From the NCBI GenBank assembly GCA_031264075.1, contig JAISEO010000053.1, forward strand, positions 1 through 32,339: a stretch of DNA of 32,339 bases. The letters are read 5' to 3'. The position numbers were made by a program, and so were the translations under genes. The stretch is from Coriobacteriales bacterium (GTDB lineage Bacteria; Actinomycetota; Coriobacteriia; Coriobacteriales; UBA8131). The notes under the pieces are model-generated. The model did not search any database. It was given only the letters and a program-made list of their open reading frames with translations, and had not been told where the DNA came from. This document shows, in pieces, positions 8,566 to 17,351 of this stretch. Numbering within the stretch: position 1 is the first letter of the stretch; every line of letters starts with the position of its first letter.

Positions 8566-11265
8566 ATGATGACCCAGATTCATCCTATTACAGAACCAAG
8601 ACCTGCGCGAAACGTGGTGGCCACCGTGCCATACGCTGCGGCACACGGTCCTGGCACACACACTACTTCATCCAAAACCCACTATGGCAGCTTGTTGGCC
8701 GACCCTCGCCGGATCCTCGCCCTGGCGCTTGCACTCCTGCTGGCACTGCAGTTGACAGGCATCGCAGCCCTGGCAGGCACCCAGGCCCACGCCGCTGATC
8801 CACAGGAGATCGTCGGGCTGCCAACAGCCCCAGCGCCCTATGCCTGGAGCCGCACAGCCGTTGAGACGACGGGCGACTTCTTTGCCGACACCTATAACGG
8901 TGTAGGCGCCGGCAGTGTGTTTGAGGATGTCACCGTAGACAGGCTGGCAGACATTCTCAGTGCCGCCGGTGACTATTATGTTGTCTTTGCCAACCCCAAC
9001 ACTGCCTCCGGGCAGGTTATTCTGGCAGACATCAACGCACAGGCCAAGGCTGCTGGCATCACCAGGATCTACCACTTCAATCCGGTGGTGGACAACTTCC
9101 GTTTGGACATCACCTCTACCGACCCTGCAATCAGGGATATCACCAGCGGCAGCTGGTCCACCGGCATCACCGGTGGGGCGGAGGGCACCAGCTTTGCCAC
9201 TATTCCCCATTCCATTGGCGGTATTTACACCTACATCAAATCCCTGCTGCCCGTCTACTATGCGGACAATAACACGGCAGAGGATCAGGCGACCAGGGCG
9301 GTCTTTGATGGCTACACCTCGCAGCAGACCCTGCTTTTTCGGTTTCATAAGGACAACCACACCGATCTTCCTGCTGCGGCCAGCATAGACGCCACCTACC
9401 TGTTTGGCGAGGCAGACGGCACGGTAAGCTACAGTGAGACGGCCGAGGCCGCAAAGATTGCCCCGGTGTTCCAGGGCAGCTCGGGTTCTGTGCCTGCCGA
9501 TACGCGTAGCGAGTACCAATTCATCACCAGAGGCTTTGCCGCCACCGGTGCCAGTCCGGCCATCAGTGCTGCCGATTATCCCGATGGCGCAGGCTTCAAT
9601 CTTGACTCTGTCACCTTTGAGGAAGTGTTCAACCTCCTCAACTCGTCAGGCGAGCACAGCTTCTACTTCTTTGCCTTCGGCTGCGGTGACACCAAGGCGC
9701 TCATTGCCAAGGCAGCGTTGGCCGCCAAGGCAAACGGTACCACGTTGTATCTGGTGGATGGCTCACTTGGCGGATCGATACGCTACAAGGGCGGCAGTGA
9801 TATCGACGTGCTGTCAAGCAGCACCTCCAACGCCTGGCTTAACATCCGCCTGGGCAATAGTACTGATCCAACATCTGCCCAGAAGCAACTCAGCTACCTC
9901 TATGGCGAACTGGTCAACGGCTACTTTGGCGACGGTTTCATCACGCAGAACAGTTTTGCAAAGGCCTCAAACAACATCCAGTATTATGTCAACGGCGACA
10001 TCGGCAATCCTGACGCGCTCACCAACGGCTTCAAGCAGGACGGTGCCACCAGGCCTTACGCGCCGCGTTTGCAGTATCCCATCCTGCTCACCTACAACAA
10101 GGCCTATGTGGAGCCGGTGACACTCGACACCACGGCAATCAAGGTCACGAAGAACCAGGACGGCGTTGTTACGGGAGTGACCGAGTACATGGGCAGCGTA
10201 GCCAAGCAGGATTCCAGCTATAACACCGATGCATTCACCCCCTATGTCAACGTTACCAATCCGCAGTATCTGGCCGCACAGAGGGCAACGCAGCAACTGG
10301 CAACCGAAGAGTTCACCACCCTGGGCACGCCCACTATCACCAGTGACGACCCAAACGGCCTGCCGGTCATCGGCGTAGCGCTCCATGCCAATACCGGTAC
10401 CTGGGTGCCAACGCCGAGCAGCTTCAGCTACCAGTGGTTCTCGTTTGATGATCCCATCAGCGACGCAACCGGGGCCAGCTATATTCCCGTCATTGAGGAC
10501 TATTGCAATGAGATAAGCGTCAAGGTTACCGCTCACCTCAGCGGCTACGAGGATGCCACGGTGCAGTCCGACTTTGTTCAACCGGAGCCCGCAGAATACA
10601 GCGATGCCACCGTGTACTTTGAGGGTGCGTCAGAGGCTGTGGTTGGTGCTGAGGTAGAGTACGAGCTTGGCCTGGGCAACATTGCCGGTCCTGCTGCCTT
10701 TGAAGCAACTGTCACGGCCAGCGATGAGTTGCAGCTCAAGTCTGTTGTAGCTCTGGACGACGAGTGGATAGCTGCCGTGATAGCCACAGACAGCGACAAC
10801 ACCAAAAAAATCGTCTTTGGGCCTCGGGTCTCGGATCCTGAAGCGAGCCTGTACGCAGCTGCACCACAGCTCAAACTCGTGTATACCGCAACAGCCGCTG
10901 GCTCGGCAACCGTCACGCTGCAAAGTGTGCGTGCTGCCGCCATAACCGGCTTCGTGGATAACATCGCCCAGGTTGTCTGGGCACCCGTTGACGCACCGCA
11001 GGGAGACAAGGCGGTTATCACCACCACGGTTGAAGAGGCCCAGAGCAGCTCTGAGCGTTTTGACTTTAACCAGGACGACGAAGTCGACCTTCTCGACCTC
11101 GCCTTTGCCAAGGCCTATTATGGCGCCTCTGCCGAAGTTGGCGGAGACCTCTGGGATGTTGCTCTGGAGCACGGCATTGATGTGGATGAGAGCGGCGAGA
11201 TCGATGTTGCCGACCTCATTATCATCATCAACAATATCTACGGCCTCCAGGAAAACGGTGCCTGA
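8566..11265 (+). CDS. Secreted protein with thioredoxin-like, Ig-like, cohesin-like and dockerin domains
   Basis: 899 residues, not recognised as a named protein. An unusually long N-region precedes a signal-peptide core (about 47-72) with a likely AHA-type cleavage near 76. Next comes a thioredoxin-like domain lacking its cysteine (AGDYYVVFANPNTASGQ near 134), then a second with a CxxT site at C373-G-D-T376. An Ig-like domain (583-675), a cohesin-like beta-sandwich (about 678-815) and a C-terminal type I dockerin (833-892) follow. The dockerin has two calcium loops: D833-x-N-x-D-x3-D-x2-D, and D872-x-D-x-S-x3-D-x2-D. There is no membrane anchor. The stop overlaps the next gene's ATG (TGATG), so translation is probably coupled to the cohesin-like anchor. 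ATGs at 8566 and 8569 are both compatible with GAAAGGA. Confidence 0.75.
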   Translation: MMTQIHPITEPRPARNVVATVPYAAAHGPGTHTTSSKTHYGSLLADPRRILALALALLLALQLTGIAALAGTQAHAADPQEIVGLPTAPAPYAWSRTAVETTGDFFADTYNGVGAGSVFEDVTVDRLADILSAAGDYYVVFANPNTASGQVILADINAQAKAAGITRIYHFNPVVDNFRLDITSTDPAIRDITSGSWSTGITGGAEGTSFATIPHSIGGIYTYIKSLLPVYYADNNTAEDQATRAVFDGYTSQQTLLFRFHKDNHTDLPAAASIDATYLFGEADGTVSYSETAEAAKIAPVFQGSSGSVPADTRSEYQFITRGFAATGASPAISAADYPDGAGFNLDSVTFEEVFNLLNSSGEHSFYFFAFGCGDTKALIAKAALAAKANGTTLYLVDGSLGGSIRYKGGSDIDVLSSSTSNAWLNIRLGNSTDPTSAQKQLSYLYGELVNGYFGDGFITQNSFAKASNNIQYYVNGDIGNPDALTNGFKQDGATRPYAPRLQYPILLTYNKAYVEPVTLDTTAIKVTKNQDGVVTGVTEYMGSVAKQDSSYNTDAFTPYVNVTNPQYLAAQRATQQLATEEFTTLGTPTITSDDPNGLPVIGVALHANTGTWVPTPSSFSYQWFSFDDPISDATGASYIPVIEDYCNEISVKVTAHLSGYEDATVQSDFVQPEPAEYSDATVYFEGASEAVVGAEVEYELGLGNIAGPAAFEATVTASDELQLKSVVALDDEWIAAVIATDSDNTKKIVFGPRVSDPEASLYAAAPQLKLVYTATAAGSATVTLQSVRAAAITGFVDNIAQVVWAPVDAPQGDKAVITTTVEEAQSSSERFDFNQDDEVDLLDLAFAKAYYGASAEVGGDLWDVALEHGIDVDESGEIDVADLIIIINNIYGLQENGA
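10312..10590 (+). repeat. Ig-like domain segment duplicated at 12468-12746
   Basis: A 93-codon segment is present here in the dockerin protein and again, same length and orientation, at 12468-12746 in the membrane-anchored paralogue. Long runs of identical DNA, two of them about 30 bp each, show recent duplication or gene conversion. The domain follows the first protein's thioredoxin-like pair but precedes that of the second, so it has been shuffled as a module. Each copy keeps one cysteine (YCNEIS / WCNEIS). Confidence 0.85.
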
Positions 11266-12143
11266 TGCGTCTCACTCCACAACGACGTATCACCCGCTTG
11301 TATGGGCTGGCGCTGAGCCTGGCGCTGGCCCTGGCTCTGGCGTGCGCGGCACCTGTTGCCGCGCACGCCGTGGAGGTGCCGGACGGTGTTGCCGAGGTGA
11401 GCATACCGATTGTTCTGGTAACCGGCAGTGAAGCTATCGCCGGTGCCGAGTTGGAGTTCAGCTTCTCAAACGGGCTGGAATACGTCAGGTACCAACCGGC
11501 AGACGGCATCGAGAACCCGGTGTCCAATGCACAGGGAGGCACCCAGCACCTTGGGTTCTTTTCGCTTGACAACAGGTATGTTCCCACCGATGAGAGGCTG
11601 AGTTTTGGCAGTCTGATATTCAACTATACGGGGGTCGAGCCTCAGAGTATCTCAGTCACTGAGATTGCACTGCACACCAGGACCGGTGCTGGCACAAACA
11701 CGGAGGTCGTGAGCCAAAAGACCACCAATGCTGTCACCATCCCCGTGACCCGCGCCAGCGTAGCAGGCGGGAGCGACTCCGGTGCAGATGGTGCCACAGG
11801 CGATCCTTCACCATCCACTCTTCCTGCTGGCGGTACACAGACACCGGCAGTTGGCAGCGGGGCAGCGGCGGGCGAGACGGATGCCGTTGAGCTGGATGCC
11901 GATGACGGGGCAGGCGTGTCCGGCTCCGCCTTGGCATCCCGAGGACAGGCTGTCAATACCGCAATCCCCGACGCAGATGCCCCGCTGTCTGGGGGAGGAC
12001 TGCCTGGAGGCTCAGAACAGTTACCGCTTGTAGTGGGAACAGTGCTCATAGCCGCGGTTATTGCCGCAGGGGTTCTGTACTACGTCTTCTCCCGGAAAAA
12101 GGAACGCAAGGGTGAAGAAGCCCAAAGTCAGCAGCAGGCCTGA
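11265..12143 (+). CDS. Membrane-anchored cohesin-like surface protein
   Basis: 292 residues. An N-terminal signal peptide (core about 13-28) is followed by a cohesin-like beta-sandwich (about 35-160), with the typical flow VSIPIVLVTGSEAIAGAELEF, a GLEYV segment and LSFGSLIFNYTG. A Gly/Ser/Ala/Asp-rich linker (about 165-255) leads to a transmembrane helix (about 257-277) and a Lys/Arg-rich cytoplasmic tail. There is no LPXTG motif. The ATG overlaps the stop of the upstream dockerin gene. Cohesins bind dockerins, so this protein is a plausible cell-surface dock for its neighbour, and the linker would span the wall. The cohesin call is by pattern and needs a profile search; the binding is inferred. 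Confidence 0.72.
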   Translation: MRLTPQRRITRLYGLALSLALALALACAAPVAAHAVEVPDGVAEVSIPIVLVTGSEAIAGAELEFSFSNGLEYVRYQPADGIENPVSNAQGGTQHLGFFSLDNRYVPTDERLSFGSLIFNYTGVEPQSISVTEIALHTRTGAGTNTEVVSQKTTNAVTIPVTRASVAGGSDSGADGATGDPSPSTLPAGGTQTPAVGSGAAAGETDAVELDADDGAGVSGSALASRGQAVNTAIPDADAPLSGGGLPGGSEQLPLVVGTVLIAAVIAAGVLYYVFSRKKERKGEEAQSQQQA

Positions 12144-12168
12144 CCGAGGCTTGACCCGGACTGACTCA

Positions 12169-12203
12169 GGGGAGGCGCGCGTTCTGACCAAGGGCGCCTC
12201 CCC
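12169..12203 (+). terminator. Intercistronic hairpin, possible partial terminator
   Basis: Perfect 10-bp GC-rich stem GGGGAGGCGC/GCGCCTCCCC with a 15-nt loop, in the 87-bp gap between the cohesin-like and thioredoxin-like membrane proteins. It is followed only by GGTTTGG, so it is not a strong intrinsic terminator. It may attenuate read-through or protect mRNA ends, setting different levels for the two halves of the operon. Confidence 0.5.
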
Positions 12204-12230
12204 GGTTTGGCAGAAACAGGGAACAGTAAC

Positions 12231-14822
12231 ATGAGAAAGGTTGCGAAGATTTTGCAAGGGACAGAAGACAGCAGGCGAAAGCCTCAACCGCGTCAACGGT
12301 TTGGCGTGCGCAGAGCCGCTGTGATTGCCCTGGCGGTCATGATGGTTCTTTCGACCGTGGGCGCACCGCTTGCTTCGGCCAGGCCTGTGTATGCCGAGGC
12401 CGAGATACCGCCAGGCGTGAGCGCGGACGAGGGCAGGGATCCCATAACCGTAGCGGCCCTAAGTAGCTTCACCACCCTTGGCACGCCCACTCTCACCAGT
12501 GACGACCCAAAGGGCCTGCCGGTCATCGGTGTTGCGCTGCGCGCTCTCCCCGGCACCTGGCTACCTGAGCCGAGCAGCTTCAGCTACCAGTGGTTCTCGT
12601 ATGAAGAGCCAATCAGCGGCGCAACCGGGGCCGCCTATGTGCCTGTTATTGATGACTGGTGCAATGAGATAAGCGTCAAGGTTACCGCTCATCGTAGCGG
12701 CTACGAGGATGCCACGGTACAGTCCGGCTTTGTCCAACCGGAGCCCTTCGAGGACGACGGCGGTACCGGTAACGGTGACACGGGCAAGGGCGATGACGGC
12801 ACGGGCCATACAGGCGATGATGACGGTGGCGCTGGTGATAACACCGGCGATAAAGACGATGAAGGTGATGAGGACAGCAGCGATTTTCGCAGCACCTATT
12901 ATCCCTGGGCCGTGCACGCTGCCACCGGCAACTATCTCCAGGACAACTACGATGAGGTTCCCGCAGTGCACAGCTTTGAATCGGTAACACAGGAGCGACT
13001 GCTTGATATTCTCAGCAGCGCGGGCGATTACTACCTCGTTTTTGGTGGGCCGAGCAGAGTGAGTTCTCAAAGGATCCTGCCCCTGATAAACCAGCAGGCC
13101 CAAAGCGCCGGTATCACCAGGATATATCACTTTGATCCTCTGATTGACGGATATCAGGCTGATATCACTGTTCCTGACAGCCCGTACCGGACTTCTCAGT
13201 CCATCAGCGCGCTCTGGGATCGTATCACCGCCCTTTTGCCCACCGGCGAACCCCTGGCGAGCTATGACCTCACCGATACCCTGTTCTTCAGGTATCACGC
13301 AAACCCGCAGAACCTCGGGAGCCGCGGCGCGATACCAGCTTTCTACCGCTTTACCGCCGCACAGGCACAGGCCTTTGACGAGGCCAGCGAGAGGTCTGCC
13401 ATTGACCGGGTGTTCAGGAACGGCAGCACCGTTGTGCTCTCAAGCGTGCGCACAGACCTGCAGTTCTTCAACAGGGTGTACAATGCCTCGGCCACTCTGG
13501 TCAACTCCCGGATGCCCGAGCAGGACTACAAGGTCGATGCTGCGTCCATCACACTGTTTGACGGCCTCACAGAATCAAACTTCAAACTGCATCAGATAAG
13601 CTTTGCGGAACTGCAGAACCTGTACAACACTCCCGGCGAGCACATCATTTTCTTCGGTGCCAGCTGGTGCCATAACACGCAGGCCATTATCGGTACCGTG
13701 GCCGCCGAGGCAGCCAGAAACCCAAACATCAGCACTGTGTATGTCTACGACACCACGCTGGGCAATCAAGTAAGCTTTGGTACCGGCGCAAACAACGACA
13801 GGGCCACGGCCTATTCCAGCGTTTTCAACACCCGCAACGGTGCCAAGGACGGGCCCGCCGGAAACAACAATCTCAGCTACGTATACGGAGAGGCTGTGCG
13901 GCCCCTGGGCAGCTTTCTCAGTGAGAACAACACCAATAAAACCGGCTCGATAGAGTTTTACGCCAATGGCGATCTCAGCGGGACAAGCCCGGTGAGTTCT
14001 GTGTTGCCCTGGAATGCCACGGGCCTGACCCCGGCAGCCAGCATCAACGCCATTCGTTTGCAGTTGCCGTTTCTCGTGGCTTATGACAAGGACTCAGGCA
14101 GCAGCAACAAGGCGGTTCGGCAATGGCTCCACCAACAAACCAGCGCGGCCAATGAGGGCAAATACCTGGAGTACATGCTCGAGCTGGCCTGGGTGCGTGC
14201 GGGAGGATGCACATCTGCCGCTGAGGCCGCTGCCAAAGGAGTGACGGCTGCCTATGAGAGCACGAGGGTCTTCCGAAACGGCGGCATTACCAACGACGAA
14301 GGCCTGACTATCGCTCAGGCGGGTGCCCGGGCAATCGCCCAGGTCAACCATGTTCTGCAGGTCAGCGGCAAAGAGGATACTACCGGGGAGAGTGACAAGG
14401 GAGAGTCTGGCGTAGAGGAGCCAGGCTCAGGGTCAGAGAACGCACCGGCTGCTACGCCTGAGGCAACTCCCAACCCTGGCTCAGCGGCTGCAATACCCAT
14501 TACCTTCAGGCAGGGCGCAGGCACTTCTTCGGCAGCTACGACCCGTACAGCTTCTGCAGCCCTCGCCGACGGGGACACAGGCTCTGAATCGTCCAACAGG
14601 GCAACAGGAACAAGACAGGCATCGCTGGGGATTCCCGAGGCGGCAACGCCGCTCGGCGATGTGTCTGCTGCGTCGTCAAGCGCCGGCACTACGGACTTCA
14701 GGCTGCCGTTGGCGGTAGCTTTATTGCTGACAGCCCTGGCTGTATTTGCCGCAATCGGCATCAAGACCGGTTTTATTGCGAGGCCAGTGCCCAAGAAGAT
14801 ACAAGAAGAAGGAGGTGCCTGA
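12231..14822 (+). CDS. Membrane-anchored surface protein with tandem thioredoxin-like domains
   Basis: 863 residues, paralogous to the thioredoxin-like part of the 8566 product. Signal peptide core about 28-45; Ig-like domain 80-172; a very acidic Gly/Asp/Thr linker (about 175-218). A thioredoxin-like domain without the active cysteine follows (AGDYYLVFGGPSRVSSQ near 265), then a second with FFGASWCHNT, nucleophile C480 in a CxxT site. A low-complexity linker (about 715-820) precedes a C-terminal membrane helix (about 825-848) and a short basic tail. The ATG at 12231 begins just before the positively charged signal-peptide start; the in-frame TTG 24 bp upstream is not needed. Probable role is extracytoplasmic thiol-disulfide chemistry or thiol binding. 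The substrate is unknown. Confidence 0.78.
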   Translation: MRKVAKILQGTEDSRRKPQPRQRFGVRRAAVIALAVMMVLSTVGAPLASARPVYAEAEIPPGVSADEGRDPITVAALSSFTTLGTPTLTSDDPKGLPVIGVALRALPGTWLPEPSSFSYQWFSYEEPISGATGAAYVPVIDDWCNEISVKVTAHRSGYEDATVQSGFVQPEPFEDDGGTGNGDTGKGDDGTGHTGDDDGGAGDNTGDKDDEGDEDSSDFRSTYYPWAVHAATGNYLQDNYDEVPAVHSFESVTQERLLDILSSAGDYYLVFGGPSRVSSQRILPLINQQAQSAGITRIYHFDPLIDGYQADITVPDSPYRTSQSISALWDRITALLPTGEPLASYDLTDTLFFRYHANPQNLGSRGAIPAFYRFTAAQAQAFDEASERSAIDRVFRNGSTVVLSSVRTDLQFFNRVYNASATLVNSRMPEQDYKVDAASITLFDGLTESNFKLHQISFAELQNLYNTPGEHIIFFGASWCHNTQAIIGTVAAEAARNPNISTVYVYDTTLGNQVSFGTGANNDRATAYSSVFNTRNGAKDGPAGNNNLSYVYGEAVRPLGSFLSENNTNKTGSIEFYANGDLSGTSPVSSVLPWNATGLTPAASINAIRLQLPFLVAYDKDSGSSNKAVRQWLHQQTSAANEGKYLEYMLELAWVRAGGCTSAAEAAAKGVTAAYESTRVFRNGGITNDEGLTIAQAGARAIAQVNHVLQVSGKEDTTGESDKGESGVEEPGSGSENAPAATPEATPNPGSAAAIPITFRQGAGTSSAATTRTASAALADGDTGSESSNRATGTRQASLGIPEAATPLGDVSAASSSAGTTDFRLPLAVALLLTALAVFAAIGIKTGFIARPVPKKIQEEGGA

Positions 14823-14823
14823 C

Positions 14824-16386
14824 GTGGGTTTTGAGGATGAAGTATCAGATCTCGGCTTTGATATCATATCCGCCAGCGCCCTGCTGGCTGTTGTCGCAAT
14901 CTTTCTTTTTATATTCCTGCTGAGGACCAAGCTGAAGCTGGGCTTTACCAAGACTGTTTTGGGCGCAATGATAGTCGGCGTTGGCATTGGCCTTCTGTTC
15001 AGCGGTCACGTTGAGTGGATCAGGCCAATCGGCACAATCTATATATCAGTCTTAACGGCGATAGTTGCGCCGCTGATTATAGTCTCCATTCTCAGCAGCA
15101 TTACCTCGCTGGGTTCGCTTGCAAAACTCAGGGGCATCGGCACACGTTCGGTGTTCTGGCTGCTCGTTACCACGGCACTGTCAATTGTCCTGGCCCTGGC
15201 ATTTGGCCTGCTCTTTGATTTGGGCCGCGGCGGCGAAGTGGCGGCAGAAGGCTTCAATACCGAGATTTACGAGAACACCATCGTGCCCATAACCAAGGTC
15301 ATCACCGACCTCTTTCCCAGTAACATCGTCAACGACATAGGCCAGGGACATATTATCCCCATGATCCTGTTTACTGTCCTGATTGCGGTTTCGTATGTGC
15401 TGGTGGCAGCAAAGCACAGAGAAAAGGTCGAGCCCTTCAAAAACCTTGTCGAAGCCCTGAGACTGATCGTATTCAAGGCCGTTGAGTTCATTATCGAGCT
15501 GACACCCTATGCGGTTGTAGGCTTGGTTGCGGTAAGTATCGGCACCAAGTTTACGAGCGGCCTGCTGTGGTCGTTGGGCCTGATGCTGCTCGTCTCCTTT
15601 GTTGTCTTTGCCCTTGACATCTGGGTGATAGGCGGTGTTCTGGTCAGGGTCTTTGCCGACCTCAATCCGCTCAGGTTCTTCAGAAAAATCATCCCGGCCC
15701 AAATCGTGGCCTTCTCCACCCAGGCCAGCGCCGGCACCTTGCCGGTGACGACCAGGGTCTTGCAGGAGGAGGTTGGGGTCGGCAGCGAGGTGGCCAACTT
15801 TACAGCGCCGCTGGGCACGACTATCGGCATGCCGGGCTGTGCGGGTATCTGGCCCATACTGACGGCGATTTACGGCATCAACGCCCTGGGTATCAGCTAC
15901 GGCCCGGTGGATTATGTGATCCTGGCAGCTGTCTGCCTGCTTGTCTCACTGGGCACGGCTGGGGTGCCCGGCACGGCAACTATCACCACCACGACGGTCT
16001 TGGCCGCCGTTGGCCTCCCGCTGGAGATACTGGTAATCACGATTCCCATAGCTGCCATTGCCGATACCGGGCGCACAGCCACCAACGTCAGTGCCGCGAT
16101 GATTGCCAGTGCAATCGTTGCCCGCCAGGTAAACGACCTCCATGAGGAGGTATTCAACAGGCCCGAGGCCCGAGGGGCAAGTCTCAGCCCTGCTTTAGAT
16201 ACTACTGGCACACTGCGGGAGGAAGCACTCCGGCCAAACGCAGCACAGACACAGAGTGTGGGCGAGGGAGCATCATTACTAGAAAGGGAAGATGACCATG
16301 CAAGTAAAGATCAGGCCGCAGTTTTCCAGAGCCGTCACAGCCTTGGCGATGTTTGTAGCTCTGGCATTGGTATTGCTGAGCTTTAG
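14824..16386 (+). CDS. DAACS-family symporter resembling L-cystine transporter TcyP
   Basis: 520-residue polytopic membrane protein. GTG at 14824 lies 7-8 nt after a strong AAGGAGGT that itself sits in the end of the previous gene. Conserved DAACS segments are seen: IVAPLIIVSILSSI, LNPLRFFRKIIPAQ, AFSTQASAGTLPVT, APLGTTIGMPGCAGIWPI and AIADTGRTATNVSAAM. The GCAG segment in place of the usual GxxxNMDGTA, and PLRFFRK, point to the TcyP (cystine) branch rather than DctA/GltP, so cystine is the favoured substrate but dicarboxylate is possible. A hydrophilic tail of about 75 residues overlaps the next gene by 89 nt. Confidence 0.8.
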   Translation: MGFEDEVSDLGFDIISASALLAVVAIFLFIFLLRTKLKLGFTKTVLGAMIVGVGIGLLFSGHVEWIRPIGTIYISVLTAIVAPLIIVSILSSITSLGSLAKLRGIGTRSVFWLLVTTALSIVLALAFGLLFDLGRGGEVAAEGFNTEIYENTIVPITKVITDLFPSNIVNDIGQGHIIPMILFTVLIAVSYVLVAAKHREKVEPFKNLVEALRLIVFKAVEFIIELTPYAVVGLVAVSIGTKFTSGLLWSLGLMLLVSFVVFALDIWVIGGVLVRVFADLNPLRFFRKIIPAQIVAFSTQASAGTLPVTTRVLQEEVGVGSEVANFTAPLGTTIGMPGCAGIWPILTAIYGINALGISYGPVDYVILAAVCLLVSLGTAGVPGTATITTTTVLAAVGLPLEILVITIPIAAIADTGRTATNVSAAMIASAIVARQVNDLHEEVFNRPEARGASLSPALDTTGTLREEALRPNAAQTQSVGEGASLLEREDDHASKDQAAVFQSRHSLGDVCSSGIGIAEL

Positions 16387-17215
16387 TTTTCCGCATCTGG
16401 GCTATGCCTTCAACGGGTATTTGGAGGACTGCGATTTTGACGCCTACGACGATGAGACGCATGCGCCGGTACCGTGGTACGGCTTTGACGAGACCAAAGG
16501 CGACGTAGTTCCCGCAGACTGGGATGGCGTTGCCGGCTCATACGTGTTTAAGGCACCGCCTGCCTCGACCGATGCCCCGGACAACACGGCCAACAGTCCG
16601 GCCGCGGATAGCCCACCTTCAAACTCTACGCAAGGCAACGCAGCTGTAGTCTCCCCTGACGACAGCACCAACAATGCCGAAGCGGCAGAAGCTCTGGAGG
16701 CTGCCGGCCCAGAGGGTTCTACAGAGGCTGCGATAGCCAATACTCCCACTCCGTTGGCGAGCCTCTCTCCCGCTGCTGCGGCAATCGTAGCTGTCAAAGG
16801 AACGCTGGACGTTGCTCCACAGAGCGGTGCTGTCTATGCTCCAGGGTCTGAAGTCATCATAAAAGGGGACGGCTTTGCTGGCAGCGTCGAAGAGCTGGAT
16901 CTGCGCCTCGGCTCCGAGAATCCGCAGGCATTGGCAAAGGTGTCAACAACCGTAGACGGCGCCTTTGAGGCCACCGTAAAGCTCCCCGAAAGGCTTGAGC
17001 CAGGCAAACACGACATCATAGTCTATTACGAGGACAGCCCGATTGTTAAACGGACGATTGACGTGGTTGAAGCTGCGCCCGGATCCGCACCTGCAGGCGA
17101 TAGTCTGTTTGTCGGAAGCATCCTCCTCGCAAGTCTGGCTATCGTAGGCGCTGGCGCCCTGTTGGGCTGGCGTGTCACCAAAAAGAAGCGTCTGAGCGAT
17201 CGCGCCAAAGCCTGA
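16298..17215 (+). CDS. Membrane-anchored surface protein with Ig/IPT-like domain
   Basis: 305 residues. Signal peptide core about 12-32; a short region rich in Asp/Tyr (NGYLEDCDFDAYDDE); a long Ala/Ser/Pro/Thr linker (about 85-165). A beta-rich domain of about 90 residues follows (LDVAPQSGAVYAPGSEVIIK through VKRTIDVVE), then a C-terminal membrane helix (about 269-290) and a Lys/Arg tail. ATG 16298 has better spacing (8 nt) to AAAGGGA than ATG 16292 (2 nt). It lies inside the end of the transporter frame, so the two are coupled. I do not recognise the family; it shares the anchor architecture of the other proteins of this operon. Confidence 0.75.
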   Translation: MQVKIRPQFSRAVTALAMFVALALVLLSFSFPHLGYAFNGYLEDCDFDAYDDETHAPVPWYGFDETKGDVVPADWDGVAGSYVFKAPPASTDAPDNTANSPAADSPPSNSTQGNAAVVSPDDSTNNAEAAEALEAAGPEGSTEAAIANTPTPLASLSPAAAAIVAVKGTLDVAPQSGAVYAPGSEVIIKGDGFAGSVEELDLRLGSENPQALAKVSTTVDGAFEATVKLPERLEPGKHDIIVYYEDSPIVKRTIDVVEAAPGSAPAGDSLFVGSILLASLAIVGAGALLGWRVTKKKRLSDRAKA

Positions 17216-17351
17216 ATGACACGACGAAGAGGCCCTCTGCCAACATTGGAATGATCAGGTCTTTCCTGAGCGCAATCGAATGCTTTGGGAGACACGATTC
17301 CCTGCCATGAAAGGAAGGTGAGGCATGGAGTCCTTTGAACTGGGACTGTTT

